In this document: positions 38,720 to 50,124 of the stretch, piece after piece
Layout of the letters: every line of letters starts with the position of its first letter
How positions within the stretch are numbered: position 1 is the first letter of the stretch
Source: Pilatotrama ljubarskyi
Taxonomy: Eukaryota > Basidiomycota > Agaricomycetes > Polyporales > Polyporaceae
Length of the DNA stretch: 64,000 nt
Reading direction: 5' to 3'
NCBI GenBank assembly: GCA_022385805.1
Contig: MU277761.1
Location: 1-64,000 of the forward strand
The notes under the pieces: generated by a model
Seen by the model: the letters and a program-made list of their open reading frames with translations, nothing else
Databases searched by the model: none
Told to the model about the DNA's origin: nothing
Made by a program: the position numbers and the translations under genes

Positions 38720-39324
38720 GTCTTCGCGTGACTGAGCCCAGATAGTCTGCCGCACGGGATGAGTGGATCGATTTCACGAGCAAATGCGCATGCGGGGTAA
38801 GGCGGCTCGGCTATCGCCGGTGCTCTCTCTCCTCCACTCACCGTCCTCTGCGTCGGATGTATGTACGAGACAGCTTGATCTATGAATGGCTATTGTAGAA
38901 TGTACCGTGTGTTGAAAGTGGTATTTATTGCGGTAGGTGAAGATCCACGTAGCCTCTGCCTCAAACTATCCAGTCGAAACGTCATGCTCACTCCCACTGT
39001 GTGAAGTACGTTTCACGCGTCATGTAGCCTAAGGCCTGCAGCCGGTCTCTATGACCAACAATTATCACGGACGCACTGCTTGCCTACTGTATGAGGAGAG
39101 ACTGTACCAAGGCCGGCGGACAGGCTGCCATCAGCAGGATCCGAGCTCATACAGCAGTGACTTGCACGAGTCGTCTGTCCCTCGTTCTTGCACGCACTAC
39201 GTTCGGGTCACGCTGACCACCACTTTGCATGGCAGGCATATCCTTCAGAGTTCAAGCTCAGCACTGAACTGCTCAGCGACATCCCTACTCGTAGAAGCGT
39301 ATTGCATGATTTCCGGTAAATTAC
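38720..39324. other. Intergenic region
   Basis: Promoter side of the MAPR gene and 3' side of the small membrane-protein gene. Nothing else seen. Confidence 0.4.
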
Positions 39325-39878
39325 ATGAAGATGCCTCCAAGGACCATATCTGACGACGGCACGCCTTCCCTCTCCCTCCTCCCTCTCTTCTCCTTATTTT
39401 GCAACGTGAGGATGATCGTTGCAAGCTCCGCAACGCCGCAGATGATGCACTTCAGCGTCACCAGGCTGAGGAGCATGCCTCCAGAGAGGAGACCAAAGAC
39501 CTTCGCCATATCCCTGGTATGACCTGAGGGATCGTCGAGGATGCGATGCGCGAAGGAATGCGGCTGTACCGCGACGACGACGACGATGAACAGGGCGCCG
39601 AAGACGACGATGGGCGCGAGGAAGGCGAAGACGCGATCCTGGGAGAAGTCGGGGTCGGCTTGGAAGCGGCGAATGACGTCCTGCACTTCCTCGAGAGGAG
39701 GGCACACGGCTTCGTACCAATCTGCGGCCTCGTTGGAGATGGCCATACGTGCCGTAGTAGGGACGTACTCGTCATCTGTTCGAAGACGACGGTTGCGGCG
39801 ATGCGTGGAGGAGGGGTTGGTAGAAATGAGTGCGGAGTACTCGGCGACCGCGTTATGGCGCTGGATGAGACCTGGCAT
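39325..39878 (-). CDS. Small membrane protein of unknown function
   Basis: An uninterrupted frame of 184 residues. There are two clear hydrophobic segments: FAFLAPIVVFGALFIVVVVA (about residues 84-103) and VFGLLSGGMLLSLVTLKCII continuing into ELATIILTL (about 124-155). The N-terminal ~80 residues are soluble, with a short arginine-rich patch. The C-terminus is basic and short. No family is recognised. Coding status is supported by the length in one frame, the hydrophobic pattern and a plausible start; a later Met (codon 45, at 39746) could also be used. Confidence 0.55.
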
Positions 39879-40559
39879 AGCCTGGATGTGCGTGAAGCCG
39901 AAGGGTGGTGAAGGGATGGAAGGATATCGGGGTATGGTGGAAAGCGTCCTTTACGTCTGGCGTAGAGGTCGAGGGTGGTTGTGTAGCGCGGTCTGACCGG
40001 TCAGTTCGCCGTGGTGAGGAATTGGAGGTGAGGACAAAGGACAGGGCGATACGCCTCTTTATATGTTATGAGTGACCGGAGCCGCAGTTACTGGACCTGG
40101 CAGATGCTGGAAGCGCGACATCCTGAGTGCTCGGAGTTCTGTGAGCGGAATCACCTCTTGCTCGGTCCGAATCACAGTGCCGCGCCGCCCGTAGTCGTAG
40201 CGATTTAGCCCGACTCGACCATTACTACCGGCCAATAGCTGTACTCCCGCGCATCCGAACGAATTGGCCCCCGGTCCGATTCCAAACGGGCCTACTTCGT
40301 CCGCCTGCTCAGGCCGGCGGATGCGCTCTTACAACGTCGCTCTCGGGCCTGCCAGCTCTGCGCTTGGTAACCACAACCGGCACAGGCTGTTGATGAATAG
40401 ACTCGAGAGGGTACGGCAGCCGCAGAGGATCATGCTTCCTCCTAAGAGACTGTACTGGCATTTGCAGGGCCTCGTGCTTAACACCCAGGCGCACCGTCAA
40501 TATCTCCAGCGGGGAAAAGACGTCTAAATGAGATCCGCTAGGAATGAGTATGTTTGATG
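39879..40559. other. Intergenic region
   Basis: Between the small membrane protein's start and the F-box protein's stop. Open frames are short; nothing recognised. Confidence 0.4.
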
Positions 40560-41980
40560 TCATAGGAGAGAACGTGGAATCCTCACGCTCTGAACCGCAC
40601 GAAGTAAACCCTTCTCGTGTAGACAAGGCAACAGTCCCTGCATGCATCGCTGGAGATCCTGTACTGGCGCTATACCGCACCATGGCCCAACGAAGTCAAA
40701 GATGACTTGAGGGGAAGACGGTAGAGCGACGAGCGCAAGATCCAGAGCGTCATACGATGGCTGATGCGATTCGAGGTACTTGACGTAGAGCGCCAAGTAC
40801 CGCGAAGTATCTCTGTTGTAGGGGATGCGGACCTTGAACATCAGCCGCTCCAGCGAGGGAGGAGGAAGCTGCTTGAGCATGTTCGAGTGTGCGTCGAGCT
40901 GCCAGGCCAGCTCCTGGCCTGAATAGGGCATATCCTGGCATTCCAGGGGCAGCGTCAACTGTCTCAGACAGTGGCATTCTGACAGATCAGGCATGTCCCA
41001 CGCCTGGGCTGATATGCGGTGATGGTCAGCGTACACGGCAACTGGCTTTTCCGCAAGAACTCACATTCGGATGCGGCCTCGTACAATACGACGACCTCAG
41101 GGTGGAATTCCAGGTCCTGCAAAGTCTTCCTGGCACCGCTGATAATCGTCTCACAGAAGTCATGGACATTCCTTCTCGTCTGCGTACGTCGAAGGCCGAT
41201 GAAGGATATGCTCGTCAGCGACTCGTGTGTTTGATTCGAGCGCTGCATCGCGCGATATAGCGGCATAAGCGGCAGAGTAGTGGGGAGCTGGTATATGAGG
41301 CTGCGAATGGCCGGAAACACAGCTTCATCAGCGTAGCGTTCGAGCTTCTGGAGTGCAGGACCGTCGGGAGAGGAGATGTAAACGTTCAAAACCAAGGTGC
41401 CTATGTGTGCGAAGGAGCATATGATGTCGAGAAGAGCCACAAAGAGTTCCTCCTCGAGGGGGTGGTTATCGGTGAACTCCAGATGGTTCAAGCTCAGACT
41501 CGGATTGATGGAGTTTGCGAGGGAGCTCGAAGGTCTGCGGCCGGTGAAGTGAGCACCATTGATCCTGAGATGATGGAGGTTGACAGCGGCATTGAGGATG
41601 GCCGTGATTTGGTCTTCATCCAGGGTGTGTCTTGAAGGGGAGTCACGGTTGAGCGCGGCGTCGCAATCCAGCGTGAGGAATCGCAGGAAGGCCCGCGCGT
41701 CGCTCGACGCTTGCAGGAAGCTGATGAAAGCTTGCAACCCGCCCGATGCTCGCGGACCCGTGGCTCGGACAGTCATTGAGCGGAAGAGATGACGTCTGCT
41801 GGGAGCGAGCCATGAACGGCCAACCAAAGAACACTGAGCGAGGGTGCGCTTCGCGTCCTGCAAGTGGTCGATGATTGCATATATCAGATCGACGTGTAAG
41901 ACTGGCGGCTCGTGGACGGTCCCGCCTGGGTCCATTGTCATTGTGTGGGCTGTGGTTTGCAGTAGGCCGCCAGACGCCAT
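40560..41980 (-). CDS. F-box domain protein
   Basis: Two exons (41980-41065 and 41008-40560) give 454 residues. Residues about 29-70 (HVDLIYAIIDHL, RTLAQCSLVGRSWLAPSRRHLFRSM) match the F-box-like domain common in basidiomycetes, which links to Skp1 in SCF ubiquitin ligases. The rest is a series of leucine-rich strands and helices (FLRFLTLDCD, LHHLRINGAHF, LSLNHLEFTDNH, IGTLVLNVY), a degenerate leucine-rich-repeat layout likely to bind a substrate. Basidiomycete genomes carry large, quickly evolving families of such genes; the substrate is unknown. Confidence 0.75.
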
Positions 41981-42577
41981 TTCCGTGTACCTGGGTTTTA
42001 AATTCGTGGCCGGTCAGCTTCGCCGGAAGCGCGACGAATACAAGAGAGACGTTACAGGAATACCACTGACGTTGCAGTGGGATGCGTGCCGCGGGCCGTG
42101 GTCAAGGATAGCACCTGCGGAGCAAAGATTCGAACTCCAGCTCAAGGACTGTACTGCGCGCGGCTCCGCCCGGGGCCGTGAGCATGCACCCAGATGCGCG
42201 AGATGACTGATGTTTGTTATCGCGAATGCCAAGGCCGCCGCAGCCGGCTGCACGCTCTCCAGTGGCCATTACATACGGCACTGGTCGTCCTCCTCATTTA
42301 TGTACGTATGTGTACATGCGAGAAGAGCATCCTGCGAGTAACTGTATAACAGACTTTCATGGCGAAGAGTGACGTCAGCAGGTGTCGAGGAGGGCAGAGT
42401 CCTCTGCGCTTGCTAATCCCATCCAGCCGAGCCCGCCGAGCGCACAGGCAGGTCAGTTATAAGTGGCTCTCTGGGTCCAACGAATCCCCAGGGCACTCAT
42501 TCCTATCACAACGCGTACAAGCAACCCGTCCAGTCACGAACAACAGTATCCACGCTTCGGAATTGAACATAACGTAG
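41981..42577. other. Divergent intergenic region
   Basis: Holds the promoters of the F-box gene (minus) and the epimerase gene (plus). No other feature seen. Confidence 0.45.
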
Positions 42578-43993
42578 ATGTCTCCCGACAGGGCGAAAGT
42601 CTTTCTTCTAGGCGCGACAGGTCTCCATACTTCCTTCTGGATGCCAATCATGCACTCACGTCGATGTACAAGTAGGTTACATAGGCGGCGGTGTCTTAGC
42701 CCGCCTTCTCGCGAACAGCAAGCCTCTCTTCGACATAACAGTGCTGTTGCGCGATGCAGTCAAGGCGGACAAGCTGAAGCCATTCGGGGTCAATACGGTC
42801 TTGGGCACTCTTGACGACGCCGACAAGATCGAGTCCCTCGCCAGTCAAGCAGATATAGTTTTCGAATGCGTACGACGAGATGTACCTCGCGCAACCGTTC
42901 GTTCTCTCATCGTAACTTCTCCCAGGCGGACGCGGATCATATCAACTCAACCAAGGCCGTACTCGCCGGTCTCAGGAGGCGGCATCGAGAGACAGGCAAT
43001 GTCGGGACATTGATACACACAGTCAGTCCTTGCGCCGGTATGAAATGCCCGCCTATGTCACTGATGCTCTTCCTATGCAGTCAGGGACCGGTGTGTATCC
43101 CATCACGCCATCTTGCAGCACCGTACTGAGCACGTTCTGCAGGCGTCCTCGCTGACAACGCCGCCGGAATGTACAGCACTGATGACATATACAATGACAA
43201 TGATTCAGAGCAGCTTGCGAAGATAGCTCCCGAGCAGCCACATAGGGAAATCGACCTCACCGTCATCGCAGCAGACGAAGAAGGTCAGGTCGCCCGTTGC
43301 GTGCGGATAAAAGAGATACGACTGAAGCCCAGAACTTAGGCTACGTCAGGACGTACCTTGTCCTCCCGCCCACAATATATGGCCTTGCGAGAGGGCCTCT
43401 GGTCGACGCTGGCATCATGAATCCGCAGTCGCAGCAGATACCCGCGCTCATCATGGCTAGCATAGATCGAGGTCGAGCGGGCATGGTAGGTGAAGGGAAG
43501 AACATGTGGGCCAATGTGCACATCGATGATGGTGAGTTACAGCTGGGGACTCGAAGAGTGTGTCGGCTGAACGCAGGTGGACTACCAGCTGTCTATGTGT
43601 ACGAAGTCCTCTGGAACTCAATCGTATCAGGGAAAGGTATAGGCCACGGCAAGGAAGGATACTACTTCGCAGAAAACGGCGAGCACAGGCTGTATGACAT
43701 CGCCAAGGCCATCGGGGCCGCGCTGAAGGACCTGGACCTGGCGGAAACCGACGAACCATCCTCTTTCACGAAGGAGGAACTAGTCAACTACTTTGACGGG
43801 GTCAGTAAGGTCTCTGAGCGCATATGAGGGCCGGGGCTCACTTTACCCATTGCAGTCTGAGAGCTTGGGATCCAATTCGCGCTGCCGAGCGGAGAGGTCA
43901 CGCGCGATAGGATGGAAGCCGAGGAGCACGACAAAGGACATGCTGGCAAGCATCAAGCCGGAGATACAATACATGCTCTCTAGGGTGCCGTGA
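42578..43993 (+). CDS. NAD(P)-binding epimerase/short-chain dehydrogenase-like protein
   Basis: Eight exons (42578-42620, 42676-42869, 42926-43021, 43081-43090, 43143-43283, 43340-43531, 43589-43800, 43856-43993) give 341 residues. The N-terminal Rossmann motif is VFLLGATGYIGGGVLARLL, with the glycine-rich turn split by intron 1. Later blocks are LIHTSGTGVLADNAAG, then YLVLPPTIYGLARGP and WANVHIDD, matching extended SDR / NmrA-like epimerases. The classical Tyr-x3-Lys is not obvious, so it may be a reductase or a regulatory NAD-binding protein. Exon 4 is only 10 nt and encodes SGT plus one base. Intron 1 starts with the weak donor GTCTCC. An acceptor 12 nt upstream of exon 7 is an in-frame alternative. 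Confidence 0.75.
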
Positions 43994-44358
43994 TCGAAAG
44001 CGCGGCTGTGCTGGAGTGAAGATTGTACTGTAGTGCTATTCTACATAGACTGACATGCAGGGGGAGATACACTACGAGGCCCATGAGTTTTCTTGTGTCT
44101 CGTCTTGGCCAGACACAGAATACAAAGTCCTGGTCGCCCGGTGGGCAGGAAGGAGTCACTAATGGTCGAAGGCGACGGAGATGATGGAAGCGAAGGAACT
44201 GAGAAACATTCCAAATTGGGCCTTGTACTGTACATTTGTACGTGTTTGTTCGGGCGTCTATGTAGCCACTGGTCCTCGGCGATCGAGCAGTGCAGCCAAA
44301 GCGCATTCTCCCTCCGTCCGAATACCAACACATTGTCCGTCTTCCCTCCACGTCGGCC
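43994..44358. other. Intergenic region
   Basis: A 365-bp gap between the epimerase stop and the API5 start; it should carry the API5 promoter. No gene seen. Confidence 0.45.
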
Positions 44359-47300
44359 ATGGACTCCAGGAGCCTCGCGGAGCAGGAGAAAGATATCAGG
44401 GATCTCCTGCGTCGTGCGGAGCGTACCCCCGTGAAGACATCTGCCTTGGTGAGCGCCGCAGTCCTCATACCCGTTGGTTTCGAAGCTGAACATGTATTCC
44501 ACTTATAGCGCAAGGATACCCTCAAACGCCTTATTGACCTAGCGCATTCTCCCCATCCCTCTCTGAAAGTCATCGTTGCCACAAATCTCAAGTACTTCAT
44601 CAAGGACTTCCCCGAACTCGAGGACGACGCGATCAATGCCGTATATGACCTCTGCGAGGACCCAGTCTCCAGTGTATGTTCGTCCCACTGCTCTCTTGCG
44701 ATCACCCCGTCCAATGACTGCGTTTCTAGGTCCGAATCAAAGGATATGCAGCCATTGTTGACGTGTCGCGCGAGCAGCAGAAGTGGGTGAAGAGAAATGC
44801 GGATGTATTGGTGCAACTTCTTCAAAGCGGTGAGTCGCGCTCCCCTGCACTTTTCCTCAGGACTTGTATCAGTGCCCGCCACGAGTATGCGGGCAACATC
44901 CCTTCGCTTGAGTGGTATACGGCCTACGGAGCGATCACTGCTCTACGCCACATCCTTCACATCCCTCGTCGAAGCTTGCTAACCTGTCTGTCGCATAGAC
45001 GAGCCAGAAGAAGTCACCTTTGTCAAGCGTGCTCTCACACAACATCTCGATATGGATCCTGTCATCACCCTCGGGGTCATCTGTGATCAAGTCGTACCGC
45101 CCGATGAGCCTCTTGACGAGGAAGAACAGGCTATCAGAGACAGGCTTCGGTCGCTTGTCCTTGCATTTCTGGCCGGAGAGGCGAAGCGATCCCTCGTAGA
45201 ACGGCACGCGAGTGCACCGGGGAGTGCTGCTGAACAGATCCTTGTCTCGGGTCTCTTCAAGGTACACCGCACTGCTCTTGACGAGGGCACCCCAACTACA
45301 GCTGATGATGTGTTGGTATGAAGGCCATCTCAAAGCTGACGCCGAGCGAAGTGGACGTCATTGTCAAGGACATCCTTGCGTCTCTCCCCTCTTTCCGACC
45401 GCCGTCTTTGAGGGGTAGAGAGCTACTCGACCTCTTGCTATCCCAAGTGCGTGCGGCGCTGAAGACCGACCTCCCATCCGGTGCGGAGAAGGGATTTCTC
45501 CAGCACTCGCGCTACTACTTGGACCTAGCGTCTTACGTTGCTGTGGACCGTCGGCTCGCCCATCCGTCACATCTCCTACGCTTCTACTATACCAATCTCA
45601 CGACCAAACTGGTTCTATCCCGTCTATCCGAAGAAGACCAGGCGTACGTCATCCGCAGGGTTGCAGAAGCATTCGCTGCTAGCGAGGATGCTAGCGGTCG
45701 GGCACCTCCGACCGCGCCGGCAGCAGAGACCGCAAAAAGAATGGGGAACGGCGGCGACATCGCCGAGGATACAGCACTTCGGAAGCAGTTCCCGGATGTC
45801 TGTGCTGTATTGCTACAGGTAAGAGTGAACGCATTTTGCACTGCCATTTCTGACGACTGACGTCCGGAGCAGATATTCACGGACATGAAGAAAGCGGATC
45901 AAAGACCCTGGGCTGCCTGCCATACCCTGCTGCAAGGCATCGTTCGTGTACGTCTGCAGTCTGTTGACATGTCAGATTGTGGCTGATGTAACCGTACTTG
46001 CTATGCAGCGGATGAGAGACAACCGCTTGCAGATTCCGCAACACGTCGTCGGTCTCTTACGCCGCATCGAGCCTCTCCAGGCTTCAGAAGACCTACGCAC
46101 CGAAAACAGAGCTGCGCAACAGCAAGTGCACAGCGTGATCAGGGTTCGCAATGGACCGCTTTTCGTTATCGCCGCATGTGTCCGACGATCCCCTCTTTCT
46201 TTGTGCTTTGATCACTGTAGTTGCTCCTCGAACCGCTCAAACCCCCGGCTACGCCCACCGCGCAGACCAGCGCATCGAACTCCGTAGCACAGGGTGACGG
46301 ACAGAAAGGTAACGTGCACAACGCGTTTGCAAACGGGACGTTCAATGGAGCCCACCGAAACGGCATCGCAGGCGCAAATGCAGGCAGAGGAGAACAGCGT
46401 CGCATCATGAACGTCAACAAGCGCAAGCTGGACGCCCCGAACGGTCCCGGCTCCGACGTACAATCAGGTTCGAGTGGTTCGAACGCTGCGGGAGTTCCGG
46501 TCAGCCCTCGAGGACCGAGGAATGGGCTTCCTGCTCCTCCGACCACTCTTCCTCCTCGACCTGCATCCGGTAACAACGGGGCCCCAAGTGCACCTCGCGT
46601 CGACCGCCAGCGAGATAGACAACCCCCTCCTCATCTAAGAGATCGTCCGGCCGCGACTGCGCAACCGGAAACGACTGCTGCTGCAGGGTCGGCGAACACG
46701 CCTAGAAGGACGCCTCCGCCTCCAGCCGATGAACTGGTATCACGTTCGGCCAAGAGAGCAAGGACGGATGGACGTAGGGGACGTGATGGCACACCCTCTG
46801 GTCCAGGTTCGGCCTCCAACAAGGCGCATGCGGCGGGTGCCCAGTCCGGAGGTAGCGCTAAGCCCGTCGAGAATGCAACCACTTCGCACGCTGGGGAGTC
46901 AAGACCGATCCCCTCGCTTCTCAGTCGACTCAATGCTACAGTACCCAATGGCAAGGCAGCGGGAGGCCCCGGTCCTGAGCGCGAGCCCGCCCAACGCGAT
47001 CGTGGTTACAGTCGTAGAGGCATGGCCGACTCCGAGCCGGAACGCCCTAGCACCGATCCCGTTGTCCCAGCAAAGCGACGAGCGGAACCCGATACCCTTT
47101 CCGGTGGTCCAAAATTGCCGTCTGCCTCCGGTGGTAGGGCTATGCCGCCTCCGTCTGTACGGTCGCGCCCCTCACGGCCGTCTCCCGAACCGGACAAGGA
47201 TCCTGTCCGGGGATTTAGCATTCGAGGTGCTGCGAAGGCTGCAAACCGACCACCGCCTTCTGCAGTGGAAGGTGTTGCTTCGAAGCCCGCTACGTCCTTG

Positions 47301-47396
47301 TTACAGAGGCTGCAGCCCTTGGGCGATGGTAGCGCAGTGCAGGGCTCAGACGACGGTGGCGGCAGGAGAGGTCGGAAGAGAGGTCGGCATGCGTAG
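44359..47396 (+). CDS. API5 family (apoptosis inhibitor 5) HEAT-repeat protein
   Basis: Eight exons (44359-44448, 44509-44673, 44730-44829, 44999-45261, 45324-45818, 45873-45947, 46009-46143, 46221-47396) give 832 residues. Residues 1 to about 440 are helical repeats matching API5: HPSLKVIVATNLKYFIKDFP, AINAVYDLCEDP-SVRIKGYAAI, ALTQHLDMDP, RHSRYYLDL-like QHSRYYLDL and FYYTNLTTKLVLSRL. API5 is a nuclear scaffold of HEAT and ARM-like repeats. The second half, almost all in exon 8, is disordered, with basic nuclear localisation-like runs (NKRKLDA, SAKRARTDGRRGRDG) and Gly/Arg-rich ends. It repeats a leucine motif, IPSLLSRLNA and TSLLQRLQPL. Animal API5 ends with a short basic tail, so this long tail is a basidiomycete extension. 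A nuclear RNA-related role is inferred from the tail only. Confidence 0.85.
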
Positions 47397-48572
47397 AGGG
47401 TGCATTCCGTTGTCAGGCGTCGCGGTAAGCCACCGGGTTGCCGTTGTTGTATTGTTTGACTAGGGCCATGCGTGTGTAATTCACTCTGCTGAGGGAGTTT
47501 GACGAACGTCATGTGTGCGGTGCTATGTCGTTGTGACCTGGCATGTTCTCTTCGAAACAGATTGTCATCGTCGTTTCCTAGCTTTCGCAGGGAGCACATG
47601 CTGGACTTTGGCCCACATGCCTGGTGCATGGTCACCTCAGACTGATGCACGCACTATTCACGCAATCATCCTATACTCCAACGTCAACTCCGCATCCAGC
47701 GTAGACCTTCGGTGGCCTATATTGTTTGGTGGTCGCGAGGACGGCGTCACTGCAGCGTTTGGAGGTTGTACGGTGAGTGCAGCCACATTGGTTGAGCCGC
47801 CCGTCACTGGCGGTGTGCTGACTTGATTGCATGCAGATACCATGGCTGCTGCTTTTGGTCCCCGCAAGGTCTCGGGCATGATTGTACAGTATAGCTCTGG
47901 ATTATGACGGCAAGGCGTCGTGGTCCTAGACGAAGATCATGCTGCTTGTATGGTCAGAGGTTCGTATCGCAGAGTCCGGCCTTTTATTCCTTCAAGCTGT
48001 CGAAGCCGAGACAATACGAACAATCATATCCGTGCCCTCTATCAATAAGGGAAAGACGAAAGCGAGCAGCTGGGCCTGCGACCAATGGGAGAGTCGTCAA
48101 GAGTCAGTCGTTTCACTTACAGATGCATCTGATGCAGACGTCGCTCACGGAATCCTACTGTAGTAGGTACAAATGGGGCGCTTTCGACTGCGGCGGTGTC
48201 CTGTTCAATCGAATATGGCAACTCGAAGAAGCTCCCGCGATGGCTGAAACGAACGCCCGCGTGCACTTACTGTGCTATTGCGTCCTAGGTCATGCTGGTG
48301 GTAGTACTCTTTATGTAGCCGCGTTCAAGTCTGATTCGCAACTATCAGCAGCACTCACGCTTTGTAGCTGGCAGTAAGTACCCATTACGAGGTTGCCGCC
48401 ACTACAGGTCCAGTTGAATCACAAGGCGGTCCGCAGACCCGAGTATTGTACTCTGATCATGATGAACAATGAATCCTGTGCTCTTGCCTATAAGTGCCGC
48501 ACTCCGTCAGGCATATCGCACTTGCTACCCTTGGGCTTCTGTCCTCATACGCTCACCTGCGTGCTCGAAGCC
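47397..48572. other. Intergenic region, 1.2 kb
   Basis: 3' side of API5 and upstream region of the chitinase gene. Open frames (up to 157 codons) show no recognisable content. Confidence 0.4.
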
Positions 48573-50124
48573 ATGCTGTCCTTCCTTTATATCGCTCTTT
48601 ACCTCGCCCTGCCCTTCGCTCAGGCCAAATCTCACTCATTCAAGCGTACATGTTCGGCCGGAAGATCATCTAATGCCTCCAAATCACCTCGTGTCGCCAC
48701 GGGTTGGTACGCTGGTTGGCACTCAAGCGACTTCACCCTCGACGACGTCAGCTGGAACAAGTACACTCATCTGACGTATTCCTTCGCGTGAGTATAGCAT
48801 TGCCACCGCGGCGCTTCTTCAGAGCTGTACTCCTCGTGCGGGTGGTCTGAACACTACCCAGAACAACGACTCCTGATGCGCATACACTCTCCCTGGACGG
48901 TTCCGATGCTCAATTGCTGCCCCAGTTCGTTCAGACAGCCCACAAGAACGTAAGTCGCCGAGTCTCTCCTGCGGACAGTGCAGCGGGGTGAACTCACCCG
49001 TGTCGAGAGTTTAGGGCGTGAAGGCCCGGGTCGCCATCGGTGGCTGGACTGGCTCACAGTACTTCTCGACAAACGTCAAAACTGCCACAAACCGGACGGC
49101 CTTCGTAAAGACCGTCACCGACTTCGCCAAGCAACACGACCTCGATGGCATCGACTTCGAGTACGCACAAGATATATATTGGGGCATGCGCCACGCTAAC
49201 ATACTTCGCAGTTGGGAATATCCTGCCGTGCTCGGCCTTGAATGCAACAAGCTGGACCCGGAGGACACCGCAAACTTCCTCTCGTTCCTCCAGGAGCTCC
49301 GCGCCGATCCGATCGGCAAGAAGCTCATCCTCAGTGCCGCAACGTCTCTCAATCCGTGGGCCGGCCCAGACGGCAAACCGCTCGCGGATGTCTCCGGCTT
49401 CGCAAAGACACTTGACTGGATCGAGATAATGAACTACGACGTCTGGGGCCCGTGGAGCAGCGCGGTCGGACCGAACGCGCCACTCGACGATACGTGTGCC
49501 ACCAATAAGTCGGAGAAGGCGGGGAGTGCTGTCAGCGCTGTTGCTGCCTGGACTGCTGCAGGAATGCCGGCTAACCAGACTGTGCTCGGTGTCGCGGCCT
49601 ACGGCCATTCGTTCTATGTGAACAAGGCCGACGCCCTCCCCAAGAAGGGCGCGCACGCTCTTGCCGCCTACCCGCCTTTTGTTGCTGACAAGCAACCTGC
49701 CGGAGACAAGTGGGACGATCCTGCTGGCGGAGACGACGGGTGCGGCAACATCACCACGGCGCCTGGGGGAGACATCACGTTCTGGGGGCTTATCGACGCC
49801 GGCTACCTCAACACGAACGGGACTGTCGCCTCAGGGATAGACTATAGCTTCGATAGCTGCAGCCAGACGGTGCGTTCATCCCCGCCGACGAGCAAGGCCA
49901 TAATACTGATAGGCACGCTGTCCGGATCTCGCCAACAGCCGTACGTTTACAACGAGCAGACGAACGTCATGGTGTCATTTGATGATGCCCACTCCTTCGC
50001 CGCGAAGGGCCAGTATATTCAGAAGCAGAACCTCCGTGGCTTCTCGATGTGGGAGGTCGGGGGCGACTCCGGGGACATCCTGCTCGACTCGATCCGCACT
50101 GCCGCCGGCTTCTCGACGAAGTAG
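48573..50124 (+). CDS. Secreted glycoside hydrolase family 18 chitinase
   Basis: Five exons (48573-48787, 48862-48949, 49015-49160, 49212-49869, 49939-50124) give 430 residues. A signal peptide (MLSFLYIALYLALPFAQA) is followed by the catalytic barrel: GWYAGWHSSDFTLDDVSWNKYTHLTYSFA, SxGG-equivalent VAIGGW, and the catalytic signature D145-G-I-D148-F-D150-W-E152, formed only after removal of intron 3, which splits codon 150. Later conserved barrel blocks are IEIMNYDVWG (Met-x-Tyr-Asp) and FSMWEVGGDSGD (the active-site Trp). No carbohydrate-binding module is present. It should cleave beta-1,4-N-acetylglucosamine chains in cell-wall remodelling or nutrition. Several N-glycosylation sequons (NRT, NQT, NIT, NGT) agree with secretion. 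Confidence 0.92.

Noticed and set aside
49018..50124. Continuous chitinase frame without introns from 49018
   Set aside because: It includes two in-frame introns; only splicing yields the canonical D-x2-D-x-D-x-E motif and the SQT-PYVYN join.
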